NCBI GenBank assembly: GCA_905221615.1
Contig: CAJNDT010003424.1
Span: forward strand, 205,001-269,000
DNA length: 64,000 nt
Source of the DNA: Symbiodinium sp. CCMP2592
Lineage: Eukaryota; Sar; Dinophyceae; Suessiales; Symbiodiniaceae
Reading direction: 5' to 3'
In this document: positions 10,242 to 20,345 of the stretch, one piece after another
How positions within the stretch are numbered: the stretch's first letter is position 1
Layout: the number at the start of each line of letters is the position of its first letter
The notes under the pieces: generated by a model
Database searches by the model: none
The model's input: the letters and a program-made list of their open reading frames with translations, nothing else
Told to the model about the DNA's origin: nothing
Translations under genes and position numbers: made by a program

Positions 10242-10860
10242 TGCCGCGGCATCCTCGGAGTCGGAGGGAGGCAGGTCCGGATCTTGCGCGCGCCTTTCAG
10301 CAGCCTTCGGGGACTGGTCAAGTCGGGCCAGGAATCTGTCAGCTTGCGCAGGAGATCTGCGGGTTCATCGGTCTCCGGCGTTCCACCCCTGCTACCGTTT
10401 CATGGGGCCAGCGGCCACAGCCTCGTTCCGCCACCGCTCCAGCAAAGCAGCTTCTGCGCGACCTGGCGCGGCTGATTTGGGAGTTGTTGGCCTCGCTTGC
10501 TTCAAAGAAGTTCACATTGCAATGAAACGCGAGGCAAGCTTCGAAGGGCTGCTGCATCCTTCGCTTGGCTGTAGGTCTCGAAGGCCTCTTGGTTGAGTCT
10601 GAGAAATTCCTGCGCAAACTGATTCTTCGGGCTTGCCTGAAATGGCCGCTAGCCAGTAGGGAAGTCGGATGGGGCTATGAAGTCGCGCCTCAAGCACGAC
10701 GAATCGTGTGATTGTGCAAATGCCGCGCTTCATTCGCCATGTCTGCGAGCTCCTCGCCCCAGCTGAAGGCACGCAGCAAGCGCTTAGCCTGCGCGTGGAG
10801 GCCCACGATGATTAGTGCCTCAACGCGGCGCTTGATCTTCAGCTCCCGAAAGTTGGACCC
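10242..10860 (-). CDS. unidentified gene with a possible Tim44/mL45-like segment
   Basis: Several minus-strand exons in series. At about 10690-10860 the frame reads KRRVEALIIVGLHAQAKRLL followed by WGEELADMANEARHLHNH. At 10502-10640 it reads FAQEFLRLNQEAFETYSQAK then DAAALRSLPRVSL. At about 10242-10470 there are shorter frames (PGRAEAALLERWRNEAVAAG; EPADLLRKLTDSWPDL). The pattern of aromatic-spaced helix, then a Lys/Asp turn, then LRSL resembles the first helices of Tim44-like domains (also found in mitochondrial ribosomal protein mL45), but this is a by-eye resemblance only. It would fit a mitochondrial protein of the inner membrane or ribosome if confirmed. Confidence 0.35.
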
Positions 10861-11390
10861 TTTGTTGCATCTCTCGCCGTAGAATGGCGCTTTCAGTGCG
10901 TATGTATGTTCAGACACTGGTAGACAGCAAAGGAACAACAAGAGGGCCGTGGGATTGGACCCGGAAGGATGACCGATCGCGTCTTTCCCCAGCGATATAT
11001 GACCTATCTGCTCATCTCCGTCACCATTGTGTCACCGTTGTTGCTTAGATCTCTCAGGCCAAAAGACGGCTGCCATGGCTTCCGCGGTGTTCAGCTTGTT
11101 AGGCCTGCCTGGAATGGAGCGTTTTTGGTGGAAAGATGTGGAAAGGATTTTGGTCACTGCGGGACGGTCAGGTACCTTGAATTCCATAAAAGAAATATCC
11201 TGAAACCATTTCTAAATGCTCATTACTTTTGACTCCGGCAAGTCAGACGGACGTGAATCCGAACCTACGGGAAACATCAGCCACAAGCAAGGCTGTTCTG
11301 AACACGCCGAGAATCCATAGTTCACAGAGTTGGCCGCAACCAGAAAAGGCAGGATCCTTGGTGCACCAACACACACCCTCCTCCGCGATT
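10861..11390. other. no clear gene
   Basis: No convincing exon on either strand; open frames are short and lack consistent composition. Confidence 0.3.
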
Positions 11391-12380
11391 CACATAACTG
11401 ACCCAACCATCGGAGCACCTGTTCTGAATTGTCCTGAGGCGGGTGCCGGTGCTGGCTCTTTCGAGGGAGCTTCGCCCAGGGAATCTCCTGATGGCAGATT
11501 CGGATCCTGCCCGGAAGATTTCACGGGAACGGAAGCCTTACTCCAAGCGCCTCCAGGCGATTCCAGCTGCAGTTGACTCCTGCGAGGCCGGAGGTCCTCA
11601 GCTGGCGGGGCATGGAAGCATCATTCCGCACCTTTAGCCTGCACTTCAGCTACGACAGGCGAACAGAACACGGAGGCTCGCAGAAGTTTCTTGCCAATGA
11701 CACTTTTGCCCAGGCTCTCAATGAGTGCCCGATCTTCTGCAGAGACTGGCACATTCGTCATGGTGCTGAGGACGACTCCTTGGAAGCCAGCCTGACCCAC
11801 AAGCCAACACAAGCTACACTTTGAAGGCTCGTTACTGGTAGAGCACCACGACTGCGGCGAGGCAGTGTGCCCGTTCCTCCTACAGCTTGAAGGTTTCGCC
11901 CCGCGCCTGGGGTTTCAAGCGTCTTGCCAAGCCGAATCCTCGGCCAGGCGTCAACGGTCGTCGAAGTCAACAGACAAAGCAGCCCCAATTGAACCCCGAT
12001 GGCCAGGTCAGAAAATGCCCCAGGGCAAGCTTCGGCACAAGCGAACTCCAGAGTCCATCTTTGGGTCATTCTGACCTCGGCTTCGGGGCGCGTTGCCGTG
12101 TTGAGAGTTGACCCTCGTCGATTTGCGCGGGGGTCCTGTGACAAACCATCTTGCTGCCTTCCTTCCTTCTGATGTCCAAACACGCTCTGGGCACCTGGCC
12201 AAACTCAAAGAGCATCAACTTGGCCCTCGGGGCATCCTGCAAGGCGCATACTGTAGCCCACACGGCAAGCACCCTCGCTTCGCCCTTCACTTCGCCTCAT
12301 CGACCTCCTCGGAGCCCGCGTCTGACTCCTCTCCCTCCGACTCCTGTCAGTCTGTCAAACTCGACGACGCATGTGTGTGA
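11391..12380 (-). CDS. unidentified multi-exon gene
   Basis: Four minus-strand segments appear exonic. They are an acidic stretch at about 12305-12360 (ESEGEESDAGSEEVDEAK), a mixed segment at about 12150-12285 (ALQDAPRAKLMLFEFGQVPR), a segment at about 11625-11800 (PVSAEDRALIESLGKSVIGK) and a Pro/Ser-rich C-terminal segment at 11391-11640 (KASVPVKSSGQDPNLPSGDS, then EAPSKEPAPAPASGQ) ending at a TGA. I recognise no domain. Acidic N-terminal and Pro/Ser-rich C-terminal parts suggest disordered tails around a small core. Joins are not resolved, so more than one gene is possible. Confidence 0.4.
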
Positions 12381-12602
12381 AATTGTGTGAAGAGCAAGCT
12401 TTGCATGCCGTCAAGAGTTTCCGATGCATCCTGCAAGACGCTTCGCGCTGTCCAAGGGTGAAACTTGTCGGTCGCACTGCACAGAAGGCTTGATGTAGGT
12501 TTATAGCATAGTCAAGTCATGAATGTGAATATACTCAGTTAACCCCCCCTGCACACCTGTATACGGCAAGCCATGCAGTGAAAAAGGCTAAAGCTTTCAG
12601 AA

Positions 12603-12632
12603 GACCGTGCACGTCAATGGGTCGTGGTCCAC
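12603..12632 (-). CDS. duplicated terminal-exon copy 2
   Basis: On the minus strand this reads VDHDPLTCTVF followed at once by TGA. It is a diverged copy (about 27 of 32 nt) of the segment at 12932-12963, lying about 330 nt further along the direction of transcription. It may be an alternative last exon or a decayed duplicate. Confidence 0.4.
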
Positions 12633-12654
12633 TTGCAAAACCTTAGCACCAACT

Positions 12655-12880
12655 GAGGAGAGTCAGGAGACTCGGGAGGGTGAGGAGTGAACAGAGTGAG
12701 AAGGGTGAGGAGTGAGGAGAGTGAGGAGGCTGAGGAGACTGGTGAGTTTGAGGACTGAGGAGAGTGAGGAGAGCGAAGAGAGTGAGGAGACTGGTGAGTT
12801 TGAAGAGTGATGAGAGTGAGGAGAATGAGGAGTGAGGAGAGTGAGGGTGAGGAGAACGCGGAGAGTGAGGAGTTAGCCTA
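12655..12880. repeat. GAGGAGAGTGAG minisatellite
   Basis: Imperfect tandem repeats of GTGAGGAGA/GTGAGGAGTGAG and related purine-rich units fill the space between the two similar terminal-exon copies. Confidence 0.85.
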
Positions 12881-12928
12881 GGTTTTGCAGCAGAACATGA
12901 GCAGCTTGCAAGCAGGTGGCCAGAATTG

Positions 12929-12990
12929 TCACAAGACCGTGCCCGTGAACGGGTCGCGGTCCGCGACGATTTGAGATGCCTCAGGACTGA
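12929..12990 (-). CDS. terminal-exon copy 1
   Basis: The minus-strand frame reads EASQIVADRDPFTGTVL and stops at TGA. It probably serves as the last exon of the gene at 13.0-13.9 kb or of an isoform of it, because it lies about 50 nt past that ORF's stop in another frame. See the diverged copy at 12603-12632. Confidence 0.4.
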
Positions 12991-13040
12991 GAGGGGAAGC
13001 GCGAGCGCAACACGAGCAGCAAGAGAGAATCCACCGAGCC

Positions 13041-13898
13041 TCAGTGTCCAGTGGCGGCAGCAGGCCGTCGCATCTTCTTCTGTGAGGGCCTAGGCGGAGC
13101 CTCCTGCGAGGCCGGCGGCGCCCTCTTAGGTGAGGTTCTGGGCGCAGCCTCCGGAGCTGCCTGTGGCGCAGCATCACCCTCCAGGAGATGCTGCAAGTGG
13201 AGATGCTCCAGCACCTCTTTTCGAACTTCTGTAGGCAGGGCCTTAAACTTGATCAAGTTCCTGAGGCAGCTGAAGATGCTGACCCTGAGGTTCAGCCTCA
13301 GGAGCAGCATCTTCAGCTGCCTCAGGAGCTTCCGCCCGACATCTCCGCCTGCAGACTGTAAAGTTACATGGTCTTCAATCTGCTGCGTCGTCAAAGCTCT
13401 TGCTGCTCCGTCTTCCTCCTCAGACTCTCGCGATGCCGAGTCTCCAGGCTTCGAGGGCACCTGGAAGTGCAGGCCGCTCCGTAAGCCCAACTCTATGAGC
13501 CGTCCAGGGCTGCTTCTCTTCCTGGGTGGCTTCTTCGCTGCCTTGGGCAGCAATTCGCAACTGTTCCTCCATGAGGATGGATATGAAGATGCACTACAGT
13601 CAATGGACTGAACACGTGTCTGAGCCAAAGGATGCCAACGGGCTGCTTTCGCTTGTCGAGTGCCTAGATGCTTGCTGTCTGCCACGGATCTCACAACAGG
13701 GGATTCGCGGCGATCGCTCCTGACTGCCCGAGGCGCTCGCGGCATCAGGATAACCGGTCCCGCTCCTTCCAGCTCACACAACCAGGAATCCTTGTCCTTC
13801 GGGCCTTCATGGTGAAGTTGAAGAACTATTTGGCGACAAGCTTTCGCATCCTTGCTTCGGCAGCGCCCTTTTGCCGTGCCGGTTTGCCTGAGTCGCAA
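13041..13898 (-). CDS. unidentified protein with basic C-terminus
   Basis: A 285-codon minus-strand frame ends at TGA (13041-13043). The best part is the C-terminal half: ESEEEDGAARALTTQQIEDH, then LPTEVRKEVLEHLHLQHLLE, then an Ala/Pro-rich tail ending in the basic SQKKMRRPAAATGH, which resembles a nuclear localisation signal. Between these lies a Leu-rich stretch encoded by an almost perfect hairpin (13259-13327), which could be an intron or insertion rather than protein. The N-terminal third is weaker and no ATG is obvious. I recognise no family; a nuclear protein is a guess from the tail. Confidence 0.5.
   Translation of the reverse strand: MRLRQTGTAKGRCRSKDAKACRQIVLQLHHEGPKDKDSWLCELEGAGPVILMPRAPRAVRSDRRESPVVRSVADSKHLGTRQAKAARWHPLAQTRVQSIDCSASSYPSSWRNSCELLPKAAKKPPRKRSSPGRLIELGLRSGLHFQVPSKPGDSASRESEEEDGAARALTTQQIEDHVTLQSAGGDVGRKLLRQLKMLLLRLNLRVSIFSCLRNLIKFKALPTEVRKEVLEHLHLQHLLEGDAAPQAAPEAAPRTSPKRAPPASQEAPPRPSQKKMRRPAAATGH
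13259..13327. repeat. inverted repeat (22-bp perfect arms)
   Basis: Arms 13259-13280 and 13306-13327 are exact reverse complements, with core CTGAGGCAGCTGAAGATGCT. The 25-nt loop itself contains a smaller palindrome, CCTGAGG/CCTCAGG. The whole could fold into one long hairpin inside the coding frame. Confidence 0.9.
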
Positions 13899-13949
13899 AC
13901 TACAGGCGCGTCAAGTCCATGCAAACTGTCACCGGTCGGCACTTGCTAG

Positions 13950-14598
13950 CAGGCTGCCGACTGAAACCAATGCAGAATGATGTTCAGACCTTCACCCCCC
14001 CCCCCCTACATTTCGCGACCTCCAATCTTGACTCCACTTCCAACCCTCTCTGCTAGGGGCCTTTGCCACGGCCGCCTTTGCCGTCCGGCCGCCCACGTGG
14101 CATTGCCGAGGATCCAGGAATACGGGTGCTGAAAGTAAGCTCTGGTTCGAGTGGGCTGACTGCGTCTGCAAACCTTCTGGAACACTTGAGATACGCTTGC
14201 TGCATGAGCAACATAGTCCTTGACTTGGAGGAAAAGCTGCTGTGGGCATTTCCGCGCACATGCAAAACAGCAGCTGCCAACAAGCAGCTTCTCAGGCGAA
14301 CATCTCTGCTAGACTTCTCGGCTAGAGTATGGACTGCCAACTCCAGCGGCTAACCATGAAAGAGCGCCAGTATCTAGCTCCACGCGGGTTCCACGCTCGC
14401 GTTGCAGAGCAGCAGAATGGCGTTCGAGGTGCAAAACTCGAAGGCCACAGCTCCAAGCATGCCAGCAGTAAGCGGGCTCCTGCAGTTGCTGCCGTCCACG
14501 TCGCACGGCGGTCGTTTGACTCCAGTCTTCGGCTGATCTTCGTAGTTGAGAGCAGAGGGGTGGCTTCTCTCCTGGATGCCCCAACCGATCCGCAGGAG
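13950..14598. other. no clear gene
   Basis: Overlapping frames are open on both strands at 14053-14350 and neither has a recognisable domain. A poly-C run lies near 13996-14007. Part of this may be the 3' UTR of an upstream gene. Confidence 0.3.
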
Positions 14599-15522
14599 CT
14601 ACAAGAATTGTTCGTGCGTGGAATGCTCGCCGAAATGTCGTAGCAGTACAGGTTGGAGCTGTGGCTGCCACCACTCCGCCAGTGGCCTTGACGGCATAGC
14701 ACGGTGCAGCCAATCCAGGGGGGCAGCATCAAAGTTCTGCTCCAGGAAATCCAGGTGAGATAGCAGGTTTTTGCCGTTATAGAGCAGGGTCCCCCCTCCA
14801 CCCCACCCTGCAGTCCCCCAAGCCCATGTCGCTTCATCAGGATCCCTTTTAAATCCCAGAAGCCGCAGCACCAACCAATCCGTCCTCTCCCCATGCACAT
14901 GAAGCCAATCCTGAAGAAGGCTGCCAAAGCCCGGAAGCAGCTCGACATCATCCTCCAACCACAGAATGTGTGGTTGAGACGCAGTCAAAGACTCGCGGGC
15001 AGCCGACACGAAGTCCAGCACTAGACGGGATCTCCAAAGAATCTTCTCCTGTGAGTCCCCGTGCAGCTTCCTCAACTTTGACGGATCCTCAAGTTGCCTG
15101 TGCTTACGTCTAGCACGAAACCGTGCAGGAAGTGGGGATTCTTGCAAGTACCGGAGTGCAATCGAGGTGGCCTCGTCCTTGTCACCGAAGACCAGCACAT
15201 CGACCGTCCAGTTGGCCAAGTTGCCGAGCTCACGAATCAAAGCTGGAACCGACCTCTGGACATATGACACCTGAGCCTGTCGCTTGCGGCGGACGACGGG
15301 CAACACCACTCTGAGAACACCGGATTTACTTGATGTATGGTTGGAAGGCTTGCCGTCCCTTGCGTGGCCACGACGATTTCGGACTTCCTTTGCGGACTGC
15401 TTGACACGGAGGCACAGCTCTGTCTCTCTGCCCAAGGAGGCAGAGCAACTCGCTGTGCTCGGGCTGTCTCTCGCAGAAGAAAGAGCTACTCGACAGAGCA
15501 CTGCCGTCGAAAGCCACCCCAT
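14599..15522 (-). CDS. GT54/MGAT4-like glycosyltransferase
   Basis: A minus-strand ORF of about 307 residues from the first ATG (15520-15522); the open frame runs somewhat further upstream. The order of motifs matches the N-acetylglucosaminyltransferase IV (GT54) fold and the related PGAP4 group. It starts with a strand-helix region ending in LANWTVDVLVFGDKDEA, then KILWRSRLVLDFVSAARE, the acidic metal/nucleotide-sugar motif HILWLEDDVELLPGFGSLLQ, then GWGGGGTLLYNGKNLLSHLD, PLDWL and a C-terminal RHFGEHSTHEQF resembling the family's QHVGxHSS. Known members add GlcNAc branches to N-glycans, or GalNAc to GPI, in the Golgi. No clear transmembrane anchor is seen at the chosen start, so an N-terminal exon may be missing. 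The ORF has no internal intron. Confidence 0.75.
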   Translation of the reverse strand: MGWLSTAVLCRVALSSARDSPSTASCSASLGRETELCLRVKQSAKEVRNRRGHARDGKPSNHTSSKSGVLRVVLPVVRRKRQAQVSYVQRSVPALIRELGNLANWTVDVLVFGDKDEATSIALRYLQESPLPARFRARRKHRQLEDPSKLRKLHGDSQEKILWRSRLVLDFVSAARESLTASQPHILWLEDDVELLPGFGSLLQDWLHVHGERTDWLVLRLLGFKRDPDEATWAWGTAGWGGGGTLLYNGKNLLSHLDFLEQNFDAAPLDWLHRAMPSRPLAEWWQPQLQPVLLRHFGEHSTHEQFL

Positions 15523-16660
15523 GCCCCGTGCAGGCAACACCCCCTGTCCTGCCTTTTCGCTACGAGTTTTACATGACACCCTGCATTGGCTTCAACCGGA
15601 TGTTTGCTGCAAAACCTCTACCGTGAAACATCATAATTCGTGCTTGAAAACAGCGTGTGCTTGAAAACAGCGTGTAGACGCAACTGACTCGCATGTTGTC
15701 GGCGCCATGATGCCCAAGCCGTTCCAGGCGTGCACTTATGAAACTTCGCCCCCGCTGACGCTTAAGCTCGGCAACAGCGAAGCCCATGCGGATTCAATCC
15801 TCCCATGTAAAGCGGGCCGTGGCCAAAGAAAGAACCGCGATGCTGCCTGGACGCCTCCTGGAAGTATTAATATACTACTAGTAATGTTCATCCAAGCATC
15901 GCACAGGGATCCTGCGGCAGCTGGGCTGGTCGAAGCTGCGGTCGCCTTCGCCGGGGCTCGGCGGCCCTGCGCGATAAGCTGCCAAACAGGCTGAAGGGTA
16001 TGGCAGTCTCTGCGGTCAGGGGGGCTGGACGTGATGGCCGACAGTCCGAAAAGCAGCAACCTGTGGCAGTTGGAGACCTACAGTATAGTCTCGCGAAAAG
16101 CTTCCTGAAATTGCGAGGCCAGGCTTGCATCTGTCCAGCAAGCATTCGTCAGCACAGCTTCATGCCGCATCTTTGCCTGAGCTCGGTCTGGCAGCCGCCT
16201 GAGTCCAACAAAGACTTAATAAGGCATGACAGATGACACGAAGCGGTGATCAATGGCTTGCTTGTACTGGAAACACTAAGACACTAAGACTAAGACTATG
16301 TCACTATGTCACTGTCTTATACAGCAGCTCTAGTCACTGCCGCCACTTTTTGCATCCAACCTGCCGTGCTCAGAAAACTCGAGCCGTAAGCAGTTGCAGC
16401 GAAGTCGCTGTAAGGTCCAGCACGCTGTCATTGTAGACCTGGCAAATCTATTTTCTTCGAGAGACTATCTTTGGCTTGGCTGAGGGGAATCACTTTCTGA
16501 TGGAATTCAGGGAAGCATGCCCGTCTGCAGTCCAAACAGTACCAAGACTTCATAAGTCCGGATTCCGTCCTGTAGATCACAAGTCCAGCACCTCACTCAG
16601 AATACCAGCTTCCCTCCATCAGCCTCCGCCATTCCAGCTGAGACTTCGAACCTCAGTCGC
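15523..16660. other. no clear gene
   Basis: No exon with recognisable motifs. Short open frames on the minus strand at 15.57-15.79 and 15.89-16.14 kb have ambiguous composition. More C-terminal kinesin exons may lie in the right part. Confidence 0.3.
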
Positions 16661-16689
16661 ATGTAGGGAACCCGCCCAAACTTCAGCCC

Positions 16690-17464
16690 GATTCCGACCT
16701 CAACGCCAAGGCACTCCCAGCCATGCTTCTTCAGCTGCTCGACTTCCTGGTATTTAATGATGCCCATGCGTTGGCTGCTCTTGAATGCGAAGGCTTATAG
16801 ACAAGTCCAGTGCACAGACTCTCCCCCACGATGGAAAGATTTTAGCACTATATGGGTCCTTGAAGATCAAGTCCACGGTGCGGGGAATCATTCCAGACTT
16901 CTCGGTCGCCTGCCAAGTCCAATGACGCTTCGAGTCGAGCGCTTTGGTGGCCAACTTCCACCTCCTCCGAGGCGGTGCCGGAGCCGGTCATTGTGAAGGT
17001 CTTGCCACTTCCTGTTTGCCTTGACAAGCGGTTCGAACGCGACCAACAATGCCACACTGGTGACAAGTAGGTCCAGGAAGGAGGCTCAGAGACCACGCGC
17101 TTGGGGCCTGTGACGACTCTACCTTCTGTACGCCAGTATAGGTGCGCAGACAGACGGACGTAAGTGCGTGAGTGCGAACATACCCACCTCCAGAAGTAGG
17201 TGCATGCGCAGTCTAGGGCCACAACAAAGCATATAAACAAAAATGAGGACAGGGATATCCCATGGAAGCACCCTGAAAAGGAAGGCCAACAAGGTAGGGA
17301 TATCCCGACAAAATGCTGCTTATGTGCTTTTGGAGTCCCTAAGTAGTGACCAACCGGCCGCAGCATTAGGGGCTGCTGTGCAACAAGGTTTCTGAGGGCC
17401 GGGCCCGTATGCCAGGATCGCCACCCGGTAGCCGTCAAGGGCCGATTGCACGAGCAGCGCGACC
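16690..17464 (-). CDS. kinesin motor domain, partial
   Basis: Four minus-strand exons join in phase: 17405-17464, 16962-17019, 16859-16909 and 16746 down to about 16690. They encode LLVQSALDGYRVAILAYG, the P-loop QTGSGKTFTMTGSG, then GMIPRTVDLIFK and EVEQLKKHGWECLGVEV. This matches the order in kinesins, where the P-loop is followed by GIIPR and the region before the EIYNE strand. Introns are 385 nt (GC donor), 52 nt (GT) and 112 nt (GA donor, at 16858). The N-terminal motor strand, the switch regions (SSRSH, DLAGSE) and the stalk were not found and should lie in unplaced exons on either side. The LVQSALDGY phrasing is most like C-terminal-motor (kinesin-14) proteins, but this short region cannot settle the class. 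Role: ATP-driven movement on microtubules. Confidence 0.85.
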
Positions 17465-17599
17465 CTTGAATGCAAGCAGACATGTGAATAGGTGGCAGGT
17501 GGCATTTCATGAGGTGGGACTCTGTCTTCAGATCCTGCGATCTCAAGACTAAGATGATCTTCTAAGAGCTGGTTTGTGCACATCTGCATGCTGACCATA

Positions 17600-20345
17600 G
17601 CTCCACACAGCTGTTTTCCAAAACCCTAACTTTCGCCGGAAGCCCTTAATCTGAGGCCCAAACTCCTCAAAGACCTCTCCTTGCGAAGCCGCAGGCCTCC
17701 CAGACGTGAAGCCGCTCAAGGCAACACACTAAGATGCTCTAGTGGCAGCCCCAAAGCGCAGATCCGATGACTCCCGATGTGGCCTGAACACATGGTCGAA
17801 CTCGAAGTCCCAGGACCTGCCATGGCTGTTGACCAGGCTCAGGGTCACAAATCGGGCTGCTGCGAGTCTTCGTGATGCCTCTGGTTACTGTAAGGCACGC
17901 GGGTTGTGGCTGCGTTGGGGTTCATCGGTTCAGCCACTGCGAATCTACGAGCTCCGAACCATACAGTGCCGTTTGCGGCCCTGCAAGCGCATCACCAATC
18001 TTTGACTCCTCGGAGGCCGGCTCGACGGCGTTACTTTGAACGCTTCCCAAGGAGGGCCTGCATCGCAAATACTCCAGGGTTTCGAACCCATGGCTAGTAG
18101 TGTTGCCTTCTGGGTTCTTCCAGTATCATGCCCTGTAGATGGCTTCAGCTTCGAGCACCTTCGATATTTGCGAACCGGCATCAGAAGCTTCGTTCACCCG
18201 GCATCCTCATCGCTTTCCTCAGCAGATGCTGTGCAGGTTGTGGTGGCCCAGAAGTGGCAGCCGATGGTCAGTGAGGCTTCCCATGCCCGACATTATCTGC
18301 CAGAGCTTACACTGGCATTCGCGGCACGAGGATCCATCCAAGTAGAAACAGGAAGCTGGTTTCAGTTTCAGAACATGCAGAGGAGACGGAAGCAGGAAGA
18401 AGGGCGGACGGCGCCTCTCACCGCTCGTTGACTTGTGGAGGCACTTTGGCCTCACTCTCTGCTGCGGCGGCCCAGGCCGACTCAGCGCTGCCGCTCCCAT
18501 CCTGGCTCGAAGGAGCGAGCATGGAGTGGCAGGTGGCCCAAGCTACTGGAAGCCGTCATTGCTAGGAAAGCAAACTGGGCAAAACTGAAATGCCCTGGCC
18601 TACTGTAAGAACCCAGGTCCAGGTATAAGAAGTGGATTCGACTGGACAGCACCCTACAGCATCCAGAATATGGGGCGCCCACACCAATGTGCCAAGCATG
18701 AACTGAGTGTCGTTCTAAGCTTTCCATAGCCCGGTTCGTCATTAACCCCAATTTAAGATGGCCCCATGCGTGCAACACCACTCTCCCAGGCCTTTCTCCG
18801 CTCTAATCAGGGTGTAGGCCAAGCCCCGACGCCACACTTCGCGACTGCTGTCTGTGAAGAAGCCTCAGCAACTTTCGGACAAGCTCAAGGCAGTGCGATC
18901 CAACATGGATTTGCCAGACTACCTGCAGCTCCACGTGAGGAAGCTACTCCTCCCTCTCTGAATCGGTGCTACGCGACTTCCATGAGATGGAGAACCAGAC
19001 GACTACACCGGCATGGTACGACTGATCGCAACCACTCATCGCGGGCTACTGAGAATGAGACCAAAACCACAAGTTTGACCAAAGGTGCGAATGCAGAAGG
19101 CGCCACTCGAGAAATGCAGTGTAAGGTCAGCCTCGCTCCGGCTCTCGAAATGGATCCTTGCAGGTACACAGGTTGCCTGCATGTCTTAAGGAACCTCCCG
19201 GAACACTCCGTGCACTTCCCGTGGTCTGCAGCTGATCACTCTTGCATCAATGAATCTCCGAAGCCGGCAGCTTGTAGGTCTTGGCCAATGTGAGGACAGG
19301 CCTGACGGGAAAAGGGTCAGAGAATCCCACTCTGCTTCCAAGCCGTGGAGCTCCTGTCAAAACGAGCCATGAGCTGCCCTAAGGCAGAGACCGAGCCAGA
19401 AATTTCAATCTGTGCCAAACATGTCCAGCTCTCTCCCTTTCCATGAGCCTCTCGCTGCGCTGCAAGACCCGGCCTTCCCGGACCAGTCTGCGGCGGTGGC
19501 CGCACCTGGCTAGCAACCAAAAAACACACCAGAAGACACAAGACGACCTGTATCCAACGAGCTGACGATCACGTCGCGATGCAGGCACAGGATCCAACAG
19601 ACAAGCACGCCGCACGCGGCCTCTCTCTGTCTGTCTCTCTCCAAAAGTGCCTTCCCCGAGGCCGCGCTGAGCCGGTCAAGGTGGCGCAGGGCCATCTCCT
19701 CCTGTTTCACGGTCTTGGGACACAAGGTCGCTCAGGGTTTTTAGAGCCTCCGTGCTTGAAGCCTGGTTATGCAGTGCAGGGACACAGGGTAGGTCAAACA
19801 CGATATATTGATATATTCCAACATAGTTGAAGCTACAACACTGGCCTGCGATCGTCCCTCACAGTGCAACTATTGTCTGTTTTTCTGACAATCGAATGTC
19901 GTGCTGATTTCCGGAGCGCTTTCGCTGCCAAGTGTCATCAGAAGGGGGTGGGAAGACCTCTTCCTCTTCAAGCTCTTCGCCCTCGCCTTCGACCTGCGTC
20001 CCGTGATGAATGAACCGAGGGTAAGTATGCAGAAGCAGCAGATGTCGCGAGCTGTCTCGCCTCGTTAAGATCATCTGGAAGGAAGTCATCGAAAATCGCC
20101 TCGGCTAAATGCAATTTGAAAAAAAACTCGTCAAGATTACGGTCTGGCCAGGGTGCTGGGTCCAGCTCTGAGGGCGGATGCCAGGAGCCTTAGAAAAAAT
20201 ACAGCGTGAGCCTGCTCTAGCTGGGGCTGATAGGCTCCCGTGTCCATAATGTATGTCAGTGTCCTGTGGCAAACCGGAGAAAGTGTGTGGAAGAATCGTT
20301 TATGTAAAATTTAGACAGAGTGGCCCACACATATCATATGGGCTA
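17600..20345. other. no clear gene
   Basis: About 2.7 kb without a defensible exon. Plus-strand frames at 18036-18431 and 18766-19293 are long but lack motifs. A minus-strand frame at about 19870-20040 (VEGEGEELEEEEVFPPPS) is acidic and could be an isolated exon. N-terminal kinesin exons could be hidden near 17.6-18.2 kb. Confidence 0.3.

Noticed and set aside
18766-19293. Plus-strand 175-codon frame
   Set aside because: No motif, low-complexity polar composition and opposite direction to every supported gene.
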